A stretch of DNA of 64,000 nucleotides from assembly GCA_029250885.1 (NCBI GenBank), contig JAQXEK010000013.1, positions 1 to 64,000 of the forward strand. Reading direction: 5' to 3'. Under the pieces are notes generated by a model. It saw only the letters and a program-made list of their open reading frames with translations. It did not search any database and was not told where the DNA came from. Shown in pieces: positions 27,576 through 35,327 of this stretch (its first letter is position 1; every line of letters begins with the position of its first letter). The position numbers were made by a program, and so were the translations under genes. This DNA comes from Planctomycetota bacterium (lineage in GTDB: Bacteria > Planctomycetota > UBA1135 > GCA-002686595).

Positions 27576-29176
27576 CGGGCCTCCCCCATCTCGTCCAGTA
27601 CGGCCATGTCGACCTTGATCTTGATTCCGCTCACCGAGATCCCGACGTTGCCGTCCAGGGAGTCGGTGCCGGGCTCGACAATATCAATGCACCAGGGCTT
27701 CGCTTCGACTTCAGCGAAGTATCGCTTCCAGTTGGCCGATGCCACCACGTCGTTCTCCGCGAAGAACACCATGTTAACGGAAACCTCCACCATGTCGGGG
27801 GACTGAGATCGCGCGGGGCGGAACATGGAGCTGGCCTCCCGGATCGCGAAGTAGCCCACGTCATCGCCTAGCTCGTCGAGCACGTTCAAGACCCGCGTCA
27901 TCGCGCCGAAGGCCGACTGGGGCTGGCGGATGTCCGAATCCTGGCCAAGGTTCTTCTTAAGCGCCTTGATCTCCTTGTTGAGCGTCTGCTCGATCTGGCG
28001 CAGAGCTAAGAAGTCGTCCGCCTCGGGGCTGGTGTCAGCGAGCAGGCGGTCGGCCTGCAGCCGCAATGTGTCACTGGGCTTGCCGATGTAGCCTGGCTGA
28101 CCCTCCTTGGGGACGCCCAGCATAAAGCGGTTCGACGAGTCGAGCCACTTGTGCAGGTCCTGCTCCAGGGGAGTAATCTCCTTCTGCAGCACGACGTAAT
28201 GGATGCCCATCACAGCTGCGATTAACAGGGCCAGAACCGCAAGGGGCAACTCCAAGCGCTCGAGCTTGCCGCTAAAGGCCAGCTCATCCCGGCGTAGGTG
28301 CGGCTTCATAATGCCACCGCCCATACGTCCTAGAGCCGCGCCGAAGACCACGGCGAAGTTGGACGGGATTGTGCCCTGGGGCAGGTCGCCATTTTCGAAG
28401 GGCTCGAGGTTCTTGATGATGACGTCTTCGACTTCCTCGCCGATGACGCCGTCGATGGACTGGCCCGCGATGTAGATTCCGTCAAGGGGAGTCGAGGCCT
28501 GCATGCCCGTGACCGTGCGCATGATCTCGCGCATCAAGCGGGCGCGAGATGCGTCCCCCGTGCCGGTCAGTCGTGCGGCGCGCATGGAGCGCACTGCGCC
28601 ACCGTCGACCACCGCCATACAGGCTGTGTCATCGGTAACATTGATCAGAACTTGCGAGCCGTCCACGGTGAGTACACCAGCGGACCAAGCCGCGTTGACC
28701 AGGGCCGAGGTCTCAACCTCGGCTTCGAAGGGCTCGAGGCCGGCCTTCGTTGCAACCTCGATCAAATCCCCAAGAGGCTCGGTCGGGACGGCGGTTACCA
28801 GCAGGTGGGACTCCACGCCCGTGGAGTTCACGGTGTGAAAGTCGATGATCACATCGTCGATGTTCCACTGGGGCAGCTGACTCTCGATCTCGAACTTGAT
28901 CACCTGCTCGATCTTGGCGGGATCATCGAAGGGCAAGGTCAAACTTCGGAAGGCCGCCGAGCCGGCGTCGACCACCAGGCCGACCTCGTCCGTGGGCAAC
29001 TTCAGTCCCTTGGTCGCTTCCTTTATGGCTGAAGTCAGGTCGCCAAGGGGGTCCTCAGAATCCGCGGGGATCTCGCCACGAAGGCAGAGACTCACGCTCG
29101 GTTTCTTTACGCTGCCGTCGAGGACGAGCAGCTCAAATTCGGTCCGCCCGATGCGGATTCCGCAGGTTCGTGCCAT
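27572..29176 (-). CDS. GspL-like (PilM-PilN fusion) secretion/pilus platform protein
   Basis: Residues 1-300 look like the actin-like ATPase fold of PilM/cytoplasmic GspL: CGIRIGRTEFELLVLDG at the start and the strongly conserved RSLTLPFDDPAKIEQVIKF with ESQLPQWNIDDVIIDF at about residues 77-115. A transmembrane helix lies at 308-330, followed by a coiled segment and a ferredoxin-like tail (about 440-534) as in PilN. In type II secretion and type IV pili this subunit links the cytoplasmic ATPase ring to the inner-membrane platform. No GspE, GspF or pilin genes are in the window. It belongs to the ECF sigma-led operon. Confidence 0.75.
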   Translation of the reverse strand: MARTCGIRIGRTEFELLVLDGSVKKPSVSLCLRGEIPADSEDPLGDLTSAIKEATKGLKLPTDEVGLVVDAGSAAFRSLTLPFDDPAKIEQVIKFEIESQLPQWNIDDVIIDFHTVNSTGVESHLLVTAVPTEPLGDLIEVATKAGLEPFEAEVETSALVNAAWSAGVLTVDGSQVLINVTDDTACMAVVDGGAVRSMRAARLTGTGDASRARLMREIMRTVTGMQASTPLDGIYIAGQSIDGVIGEEVEDVIIKNLEPFENGDLPQGTIPSNFAVVFGAALGRMGGGIMKPHLRRDELAFSGKLERLELPLAVLALLIAAVMGIHYVVLQKEITPLEQDLHKWLDSSNRFMLGVPKEGQPGYIGKPSDTLRLQADRLLADTSPEADDFLALRQIEQTLNKEIKALKKNLGQDSDIRQPQSAFGAMTRVLNVLDELGDDVGYFAIREASSMFRPARSQSPDMVEVSVNMVFFAENDVVASANWKRYFAEVEAKPWCIDIVEPGTDSLDGNVGISVSGIKIKVDMAVLDEMGEAR

Positions 29177-29182
29177 GGTCGG

Positions 29183-29551
29183 TCAGTTGTCTTGAAAAGA
29201 GAGGCTAGAGGCGACGAGCTCGTCAAAGGCTCGGCGCTGGTCCTCGGGCAGGACCTTATCGCGAATCAGGTCCCGGTAAGTGTCCCCTAGTTGAACGAGT
29301 TCGGGCTCTAGGGTCGATAGGTGTCTGGACTTTAGATCCTCAAGTTCGCGTTCGTAGCGAACCAGAACGACGCGTAGGGCGGCCTCGCGCTCGACCGAAA
29401 GACCGAATTCTGCGGTCAACCGATCCGAGTAGGCCGCAAATCGGCCACGGTTCGAGAGGTTGGGATCGGGATCGTTCAGCTCCCCGGCGGCAAAGCCCAC
29501 CAGGGCGGAGACCAGGCTCAGCAGGACGATCCAAAAGTGCAGTAACTTCAT
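29183..29551 (-). CDS. Small exported helical protein
   Basis: The 122-residue protein has a signal-like N-terminus (FWIVLLSLVSALVGFAAG) and an all-helical remainder with many charged residues: a helix-turn-helix pattern around REAALRVVLVRYERELEDLK and KVLPEDQRRAFDELVAS. This resembles small periplasmic metal- or stress-sensing proteins of the Spy/CnrR/heavy-metal-resistance type, but no Cys or His cluster is present. It lies 10 bases after the anti-sigma gene and 6 bases before the GspL-like gene. A sensory role in the sigma circuit is only inferred. Confidence 0.6.
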   Translation of the reverse strand: MKLLHFWIVLLSLVSALVGFAAGELNDPDPNLSNRGRFAAYSDRLTAEFGLSVEREAALRVVLVRYERELEDLKSRHLSTLEPELVQLGDTYRDLIRDKVLPEDQRRAFDELVASSLSFQDN

Positions 29552-29561
29552 GGACGGAAGT

Positions 29562-30131
29562 CTAACGCTTGAGGAGCCCTTGCTCTTTCTCGATTTCCCG
29601 TTCGCCGCGTGCCTTCTCTAAGCGCACGTCCCTGGCGTTGAGCTCGTCCAGCCCGCGCAGTACCTCTGGTAGAAGGTCCGGCATGGGCTGAGCGGAGAGG
29701 TTGGAACCCCGGGGCTGGTCCTGGATGCCGATGAGGAAGGAGAGCGAGATCAGGAGCGCCGCAGCGATGCTGGTCAGGACGAGTACAAAGGACTGGACCG
29801 ATGTTTCGGGCTTGGCCTGGGGTGCCTGGGCTTGGGCGGTTACCGGCGCGGGCTGCTTGGGCGTGGATTGTCGTTGGGCGGGGCCGCCGTGGAATGCGGC
29901 CTGGGCGACCCGGGCGGCGAAGCCGGTGGGGATCGCGAGCTGGTCCGTGGGAATGGCTGCGTGGGCCCAGCGCTTCAGGTTGGTCAGGTCCGTGGCGCCG
30001 CGGCGGCAGCTCGGGCAGGAGAGCAGGTGCCGGCGCAGGGGCGCGGCCTGCTCTTCGCTGAGCTCGCCATCGAGGTAGCCAGGCACAAGGGCCCTCAGCT
30101 CGGTGCACTTGGTCGGTTGGTTGGTGCTCAT
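29562..30131 (-). CDS. Zinc-finger anti-sigma factor
   Basis: The 189-residue protein starts with a ZAS-type domain: CTELRALVPGYLDGELSEEQ, then RRHLLSCPSC, giving the H-x3-C-x2-C zinc motif. A Pro/Gln/Ala-rich linker leads to a transmembrane helix (about residues 112-135, VLVLTSIAAALLISLSFLI) and a charged extracytoplasmic tail of about 50 residues. Such proteins hold their ECF sigma factor inactive until released by a signal. Its ATG overlaps the sigma gene's stop by four bases, so the pair is translated in step. Confidence 0.88.
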   Translation of the reverse strand: MSTNQPTKCTELRALVPGYLDGELSEEQAAPLRRHLLSCPSCRRGATDLTNLKRWAHAAIPTDQLAIPTGFAARVAQAAFHGGPAQRQSTPKQPAPVTAQAQAPQAKPETSVQSFVLVLTSIAAALLISLSFLIGIQDQPRGSNLSAQPMPDLLPEVLRGLDELNARDVRLEKARGEREIEKEQGLLKR

Positions 30132-30724
30132 GCTTGCTCTCCGAATTCTGGGTGCAGGCGCAGGAGTGCGTCCTTAAATCGGGCACGCGCCCGGTAAAGG
30201 CGCGACTCGACGGTTCCGATGGAGATCTCGAGCAGGTCGGCGATCTCCTGGTAGGTGCGGTCTTCGAGCTCGCGCATGATTATCACCGTGCGGAAGATCT
30301 CAGGCAGCTCGTCGAGCACGGTGTGGGTAATCTCGGCGATCTCTTCGCGCTCGAGCCTGGCGCCGGGGGCCAAGACCTGGGGAACGCGCTCGGCGATGAT
30401 CTCCGGGTCGTCGACGGCGGTGATGGGGCTACGGCCGCAGCGCTTGATAAAGTCCAGGGCGGTGTTGATGGCGATGCGCTGGAGCCAGGTCGAGAAGGAG
30501 GCCTGGTGCTGGAAGCTGTCCAGGCGCTTGAATGCCTTAAGGAATGCGTCCTGGACGATATCTTCAACCTCGACCCGGTTCCGCGTGTAGTTGCGGACGA
30601 CCGCGAAGAGCCTGCCCTGGTGGCGCTCGACGAGCAGCTGAAAGGACAGCTGCTGGCCAGCCAGGGTCTCTGCGACAAGGTCGGTGTCGGTGGATGCGGC
30701 GGGTTGCATTAGGGGTTGGGCCAT
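30128..30724 (-). CDS. ECF RNA polymerase sigma factor (RpoE-like)
   Basis: The 198-residue protein has region 2 (LVERHQGRLFAVVRNYTRN, VEVEDIVQDAFLKAFKRLD, FSTWLQRIAINTALDFIKR) and region 4 (LDELPEIFRTVIIMREL, TYQEIADLLEISIGTVESRL, YRARARFKDALL). Features are closest to RpoE-like ECF factors that work with ZAS anti-sigma factors. It heads an operon of five genes ending with GspL- and GspM-like proteins. A GGAAT-16-CGTCT promoter lies directly upstream, so autoregulation is likely. Confidence 0.93.
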   Translation of the reverse strand: MAQPLMQPAASTDTDLVAETLAGQQLSFQLLVERHQGRLFAVVRNYTRNRVEVEDIVQDAFLKAFKRLDSFQHQASFSTWLQRIAINTALDFIKRCGRSPITAVDDPEIIAERVPQVLAPGARLEREEIAEITHTVLDELPEIFRTVIIMRELEDRTYQEIADLLEISIGTVESRLYRARARFKDALLRLHPEFGEQA

Positions 30725-30735
30725 TGCGGGGGATC

Positions 30736-30761
30736 AGACGCTTCCCACCAGAGGGTATTCC
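30736..30761 (-). promoter_or_regulatory. Putative ECF-type promoter of the sigma operon
   Basis: Read on the minus strand, GGAAT (30761-30757), a 16-base spacer, then CGTCT (30740-30736) match the common ECF pattern GGAAC-16-CGTC. Transcription would begin only a few bases before the ATG at 30724, leaving a very short leader. Autoregulation by the encoded sigma factor is the simplest reading. Confidence 0.5.
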
Positions 30762-30801
30762 CGGCGCATGCGAATTCACTCTCTTCCGCCGAAAGATGCC
30801 T

Positions 30802-32100
30802 TTACGTAGCCTTCGGGGCAGCCTCCGGGATTCCGTGCAGCATGTGCCCCATCTTCTCCACCTTCGTACGTAAGTACTTTTCGTTGTTGTGGTTATGCTC
30901 GAACTCCAGGGGCTCTTGAGCAACCACCTCTAGGCCATAGCCGGCCAAACCGGCGATCTTCTTCGGGTTGTTCGTCAAGAGGCGCATATGGCGCACACCC
31001 AGGAAAGCCAGCATTTGAGCACCCAGGCCGTACTCCCGCAGATCAGCGGGGAAGCCTAGGGCCTCATTGGCCTCGACCGTGTCCAGGCCGTCGTCCTGAA
31101 GGGCATAAGCCTTTAGCTTGTTGGATAGGCCGATTCCGCGGCCCTCGTGGTTGCGCATGTAGATCAGCACGCCGTGCTCCTTCTCCGACAGGATTCGGAG
31201 GGCCCCGTGGAGTTGATCCCCACAATCACAGCGCAGTGAATGGAATATGTCACCGGTGAGGCACTCTGAGTGCACGCGAACATAGGTCTCAGTTTCCACT
31301 GCGGAGCGAGGCTGCTGTAGGTCATTACCGTCGTCGCCGCGCTCGCCAGGGGGCATGCCTACGGTCAGGGCCACGTGCTCTTCGCCCGTTAGGGTGGACT
31401 GGAAGATAGACGCTCTGAATTCGCCGAAGCTGGTGGGCAGGGGCACATCGAGGACGATGGGCTCCACGAGGCGCTCGTTCTGACGGCGCCAGGCGATCAG
31501 ATCCGCTATGGTGCACAGCTTCAGGTCGTGCTTCTTGGCGAACTCGACCAAGGAGGGCATGCGTGCCATGGAGCCGTCTTCGTTCATGATCTCGCAGATC
31601 ACGCCGGCCTCCCGGGCGCCGCAGAGGCGCGCGAAGTCGATCGTCGCCTCGGTGTGGCCACCGCGGAGCAGGACGCCACCGCGCTTGGCGCGCAGGGGGA
31701 AGATGTGACCGGGAGAGACCAGGTCCTTCGGGCCTGCACCTTCGGCGATGGCGGCCTGGACGGTGCGGGCGCGGTCTCCCGCGCTGATTCCGGTGGTTAC
31801 GCCCGTGGCGGCCTCAATCGAGATCGTAAAGGCCGTGCTCATGCGACTCTGGTTACGCTGGGTCTGCATCTCCAGGCCCAGGGTGTCGCAGAGCCCCGGG
31901 CTCATGGGCATGCAGATCAGGCCGCGCGCCTCCTTGGCCATGAAGTTGATCGCCTCGGGGGTCACGTGCTCGGCAAGCATGACAAGATCACCCTCGTTTT
32001 CGCGGTCGGGATCATCCACGAGCACAATCATCTGCCCTGCACGCAGCGCTTCGATGGCCTCGGGGATCGGGGAGATGTCCATGGCAGCTTCGGAAGTCAT
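30802..32100 (-). CDS. ribBA: Bifunctional DHBP synthase / GTP cyclohydrolase II
   Basis: This fusion feeds both branches of riboflavin synthesis. The N-terminal RibB half (about residues 5-205) makes dihydroxybutanone phosphate from ribulose 5-phosphate: LVDDPDRENEGDLVMLAE, then GHIFPLRAKRGGVLLRGGHT. The C-terminal RibA half (about 210-410) opens GTP: the zinc site ECLTGDIFHSLRCDCG with Cys residues, RNHEGRGIGL, and HMRLLTNNPKK. Length 432 is normal for RibBA. The start at 32100 has AAGGA three bases upstream; a second ATG six codons later is possible. No FMN riboswitch was recognised upstream. Confidence 0.95.
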   Translation of the reverse strand: MTSEAAMDISPIPEAIEALRAGQMIVLVDDPDRENEGDLVMLAEHVTPEAINFMAKEARGLICMPMSPGLCDTLGLEMQTQRNQSRMSTAFTISIEAATGVTTGISAGDRARTVQAAIAEGAGPKDLVSPGHIFPLRAKRGGVLLRGGHTEATIDFARLCGAREAGVICEIMNEDGSMARMPSLVEFAKKHDLKLCTIADLIAWRRQNERLVEPIVLDVPLPTSFGEFRASIFQSTLTGEEHVALTVGMPPGERGDDGNDLQQPRSAVETETYVRVHSECLTGDIFHSLRCDCGDQLHGALRILSEKEHGVLIYMRNHEGRGIGLSNKLKAYALQDDGLDTVEANEALGFPADLREYGLGAQMLAFLGVRHMRLLTNNPKKIAGLAGYGLEVVAQEPLEFEHNHNNEKYLRTKVEKMGHMLHGIPEAAPKAT

Positions 32101-32414
32101 GTCCTTCTATAAGTAATTAAGGAGTTGAGTTGGCCCCAGGAAAGGACCCAAGGCGACATCAGTCTAACGAATGAATGAGCGGGGGTTCAGGGACCAGACC
32201 AAAAACAGAGCCCAGAGCCCCACCGAGGGGGACTGTGGGTAAGTCTGGGGATAACCCTGTGGGCAAGTTGGGGGGACCTTCGTAAGTACAACAAAAACAA
32301 CTACTTGCGCTGTCCAAACGGCTAGAAAAACGATGTGGACGGGCGCGCCCTAATGCCCAAAGAGCTTTGGCCGATAACGGGAGTTACCTAACCCCGAGCC
32401 CAGCCCAAGCCCCT
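32101..32414. other. Divergent intergenic region with DnaA-box-like row
   Basis: This 314-base stretch separates ribBA from the protease gene. It contains three DnaA-box-like 9-mers (listed separately), a G-rich run, and an imperfect inverted repeat CGTAAGTA (32281-32288) / TACTTGCG (32302-32309). No small gene was seen. The protease coding frame is open from 32367, but its signal-type start is at 32415. Confidence 0.45.
32234..32266 (-). promoter_or_regulatory. Three DnaA-box-like 9-mers at 12-bp spacing
   Basis: On the plus strand TGTGGGTAA (32234), TGGGGATAA (32246) and TGTGGGCAA (32258) begin exactly 12 bases apart. Their complements approach the DnaA box TTATCCACA with one, one and two mismatches. 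Such spacing is known for DnaA-binding clusters. No dnaA, dnaN or other origin-linked gene is near, so this may be a secondary DnaA site or chance. Confidence 0.35.
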
Positions 32415-33596
32415 ATGAAAACCCAACTCTGGATCCTTCTCTCTACCGGTATCATCCTCGCCTCGGTCGCCGTTGTCGGCGGCAAAGAGCTCACGCGAAT
32501 CGATGGAGCCCTGATCCAAGCCCAACACGCAGCGGACTCGGAGAGGGAGGCGGGCGCGGCGATCATAGCCCGCGAGTTGAAGCAGCAGCGCGAAGAGCGC
32601 ACCGCCCTCACCCAAGAGTTGACGCGGCTAGAGCTGGAGATCGAACGGCTCGCGGGAAATCGGGCCATCGAGATCGCCGAGCTCCAGGAGAACTACCTCA
32701 AGTCCAGGGAGCAGCTGGAGTCTCTCCTAAACTCGTCCTCGAGCCAGCTCACCGTGCTCGAATCTTCGGTCTCTCGGATCGAAGGCGCCGAGTACGCGTC
32801 CTTGATCCAAGAGCTGAACGCAAACATGAAGGACCAATGGGGCGCGCTTGAGGCGCGGCTCGACCTCAACTCCGAAAAGCTGGACAAGAGTCGCAGCGCT
32901 CTCAGCAAGCTGGACGAGCGCCTCGAAGAGCGCCGCGACACCCACAAGATGTGGCGCGAGTTGTTGGGGCCGGTGGTGCAACTGGCGGGGGACAGCAGCG
33001 TAGGCAGTGGCGTGCTGCTAGAGTCCATGCCCGTGGAGAATCGCTGGCGCACCCTGGTCGTCACAGCCTGGCACGTCGTCCGCGATATCCAGGGCACCGA
33101 CGGCCTAGACACCACGGTTCCGGTCACGATCTACGACCAGATTGGTGTAGCGCGGATCGAGTCCGCTTCTGTAGTCAAGCACGATGCACGCATCGACGTG
33201 GCAGTGCTCGAGATCTATAGCTCTCGCCCCTTCCCCAATGGCGCGAAGCTGCCGAGTATCGACAGCCTGGCCCGCCACGCCGTTTTCGATCGCGTCTATG
33301 CCGTGGGCTGCCCCCTGGGCAACGACCCGATTCCGACAGCCGGCGAGGTGGCAGACACCAGCCACGACATTGACGGCCAGAACTACTGGATGATCAACGC
33401 GCCGACCTTCATTGGCAACTCCGGCGGCGGCATCTTCGACGCCGAGAGCCACGAGCTTCTAGGGATCTTCTCGAAGATCTACAACTACGGTGCGGTCCAG
33501 CAGACCATCATCCCGCACATGGGGCTCGTCACCCCAATGAGCACGATCTACGACTGGATCGAGGAAGAGGGCCTCGACCTGGCGCAGCCGAAGTAG
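32415..33596 (+). CDS. Membrane-anchored trypsin-like serine protease with coiled coil
   Basis: From ATG at 32415 the 393-residue protein starts MKTQLWILLSTGIILASVAV, a signal anchor. Residues 30-180 are a long coiled coil with Glu/Lys/Leu heptads. Residues about 190-380 form a chymotrypsin-fold protease: His220 in VVTAWHVV, Asp261 in ARIDVAVLEI and Ser336 in FIGNSGGGIF complete a catalytic triad. No PDZ domain is seen, unlike DegP. It is likely inner-membrane bound with the protease outside the cytoplasm. A strong hairpin follows, shared with convergent purH. Confidence 0.82.
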   Translation: MKTQLWILLSTGIILASVAVVGGKELTRIDGALIQAQHAADSEREAGAAIIARELKQQREERTALTQELTRLELEIERLAGNRAIEIAELQENYLKSREQLESLLNSSSSQLTVLESSVSRIEGAEYASLIQELNANMKDQWGALEARLDLNSEKLDKSRSALSKLDERLEERRDTHKMWRELLGPVVQLAGDSSVGSGVLLESMPVENRWRTLVVTAWHVVRDIQGTDGLDTTVPVTIYDQIGVARIESASVVKHDARIDVAVLEIYSSRPFPNGAKLPSIDSLARHAVFDRVYAVGCPLGNDPIPTAGEVADTSHDIDGQNYWMINAPTFIGNSGGGIFDAESHELLGIFSKIYNYGAVQQTIIPHMGLVTPMSTIYDWIEEEGLDLAQPK

Positions 33597-33609
33597 GGAC
33601 CGGAACGAA

Positions 33610-33649
33610 CAGCGCGCCCCTCTCGCTTGTTTGCGAGAGAGGCGCGCTG
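33610..33649. terminator. Strong bidirectional hairpin
   Basis: A 17-bp stem with one mismatch (33610-33626 pairs with 33633-33649) and a 6-base TTGTTT loop lies between the convergent protease gene and purH. Its position and strength suggest it stops transcription from both sides. Confidence 0.7.
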
Positions 33650-33665
33650 GACTAAGGCGGCCCGC

Positions 33666-35258
33666 CTAGTGGCGGAAGTGACGCGCCCCGGTCATGACCA
33701 TCGGCACGTTGCGCTCGTCGCAGGCGTCGATGACGGCCTGGTCTCGCATGGACCCGCCAGGCTGCAGGATCGCAGTCACGCCAGCATCCATGGCGGTCTC
33801 CACGCCGTCCGGGAAGGGGAAGAAAGCATCGGACGCCATCACCGTGCCCTGGGCTTCCTCGCCGGACTTGCGGGCAGCGAGGTAGGTCGAGTCTACGCGG
33901 CTCATCTGGCCCGCGCCAACCCCAGTGACCCGAGTGCCCTTAACGAAGACGATCGCGTTCGACTTCACGTGCTTGCCAACCTTCTCGGCGAAGCGCAAAG
34001 AGTCCAGCTGTTCTGACGTCGGCTGGGTCTTGGTCACGACCTTGAGCTCGTCGTCAGCTGCTGCCTTGAGGTCCCGGCCCTGGAGTAGGAAACCGCCGAC
34101 AACCTTTTTTAGCTCGATGTCTGCGGCGTCGCGGCCAGCCGCATCGAACTCGCCCAGGCTCAAGAGGCGCACATTCTTGCCCCACTTGGGCTTTGTGGTC
34201 AAGAGCTCGAAGGCATCGTCGTCGAAGCTCGGTGCGATGATCGCCTCGACAAAGCGGTTGCCGTCTACGAGGAAGACGGCCGCGGCTAGGTTCACGGGGC
34301 GCGTAAAGGCCAGCACCGAGCCAAAGGCGGAAACGGGGTCGCCAGCCCAAGCCTGCTCGAGGGCAAGCTCGATGGTCTCAGCGGCGGCGGCGCCACAGGG
34401 GTTGTTGTGCTTAGCGACGCATACGAAGGGCTCGGCGAACTCCTTGGCCAGGGCCAAGCACGCGTCGATGTCCACGATGTTGTTGTAGGAGAGCGCCTTG
34501 CCGTTCAAGACCTCGGCGGTGGCGACACTGGGTTCGCAGTTCGCGGTGTAACGGTAGAAGGCCGCCTTCTGGTGCGGATTCTCGCCGTAGCGCATCTCGA
34601 GCTGCTTCACCCCGGCCAAGCTGAAGCTGTCGGCGAAGTCGCCTGGGGCCAGGTCCTCAGCAACCTCCTGGTCGAACATCCAGCGGCTGATCGCGGCGTC
34701 GTAGCGCGCAGTCAAGCCAAATGCCTTCACGGCCAACTCTCGGCGCAGCTTCATACCCAGATCACCGTCGTTCTGCTCCATGGCGTCGAGGACGCGGCCG
34801 TAGTCCGAGGGGTCCGTAACGATGCCGACGAACTTGTGGTTCTTGGCTGCGCTGCGCACCATCGACGGACCGCCAATGTCGATCTGCTCGACCGCGTCGG
34901 GCCGGGACACGCCCGACTTGGCAACGGTCTCCTCGAACGGGTAGAGGTTCACCACGACCAGGTCGATGCCCGAGATATCGTGTGCACCCATGGCGGCGAC
35001 GTGCTCGTCGTTGTCTCGAAGTGCCAGGATTCCACCGTGGATCTTCGGGTGTAGTGACTTTACTCGCCCGTTCATCATCTCCGGGAAGCCGGTGTAATCC
35101 GACACCTCTCGTACGGTGATGCCAGCTTCGGAGATCGCCTTGTAGGTGCCTCCGGTGGAGAGCAGCTCGACGCCCATCTGGGTTAGCATGCGCGCGAAGT
35201 TTTCGATGCCAGTCTTATCTGAAACGCTGACCAGAGCGCGTTGGATCCGAATCGTCAT
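33666..35258 (-). CDS. purH: Bifunctional AICAR formyltransferase / IMP cyclohydrolase
   Basis: PurH performs the last two steps of IMP synthesis. The N-terminal IMP cyclohydrolase part (about residues 1-195) begins IQRALVSVSDKTGIENFAR and contains ELLSTGGTYKAI and GRVKSLHPKIHGGIL. The C-terminal transformylase (about 200-530) has GKALSYNNIVDIDACLAL, CVAKHNNPCGAAAAE with the catalytic Lys-His, and QPGGSMRDQAVIDA near the end. ATG at 35258 gives 530 residues, the normal length; a GTG three bases earlier is also possible. Confidence 0.97.
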   Translation of the reverse strand: MTIRIQRALVSVSDKTGIENFARMLTQMGVELLSTGGTYKAISEAGITVREVSDYTGFPEMMNGRVKSLHPKIHGGILALRDNDEHVAAMGAHDISGIDLVVVNLYPFEETVAKSGVSRPDAVEQIDIGGPSMVRSAAKNHKFVGIVTDPSDYGRVLDAMEQNDGDLGMKLRRELAVKAFGLTARYDAAISRWMFDQEVAEDLAPGDFADSFSLAGVKQLEMRYGENPHQKAAFYRYTANCEPSVATAEVLNGKALSYNNIVDIDACLALAKEFAEPFVCVAKHNNPCGAAAAETIELALEQAWAGDPVSAFGSVLAFTRPVNLAAAVFLVDGNRFVEAIIAPSFDDDAFELLTTKPKWGKNVRLLSLGEFDAAGRDAADIELKKVVGGFLLQGRDLKAAADDELKVVTKTQPTSEQLDSLRFAEKVGKHVKSNAIVFVKGTRVTGVGAGQMSRVDSTYLAARKSGEEAQGTVMASDAFFPFPDGVETAMDAGVTAILQPGGSMRDQAVIDACDERNVPMVMTGARHFRH

Positions 35259-35327
35259 CACTTTATCCCGCGCCCGGATTGGCGCAGTTTTTTTTGAAGG
35301 GTAGGAAAAGGTGGGAGCGCGGAGAGT

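Noticed and set aside
32101-32180. FMN riboswitch ahead of ribBA
   Set aside because: The conserved FMN-element blocks are absent on the minus strand.
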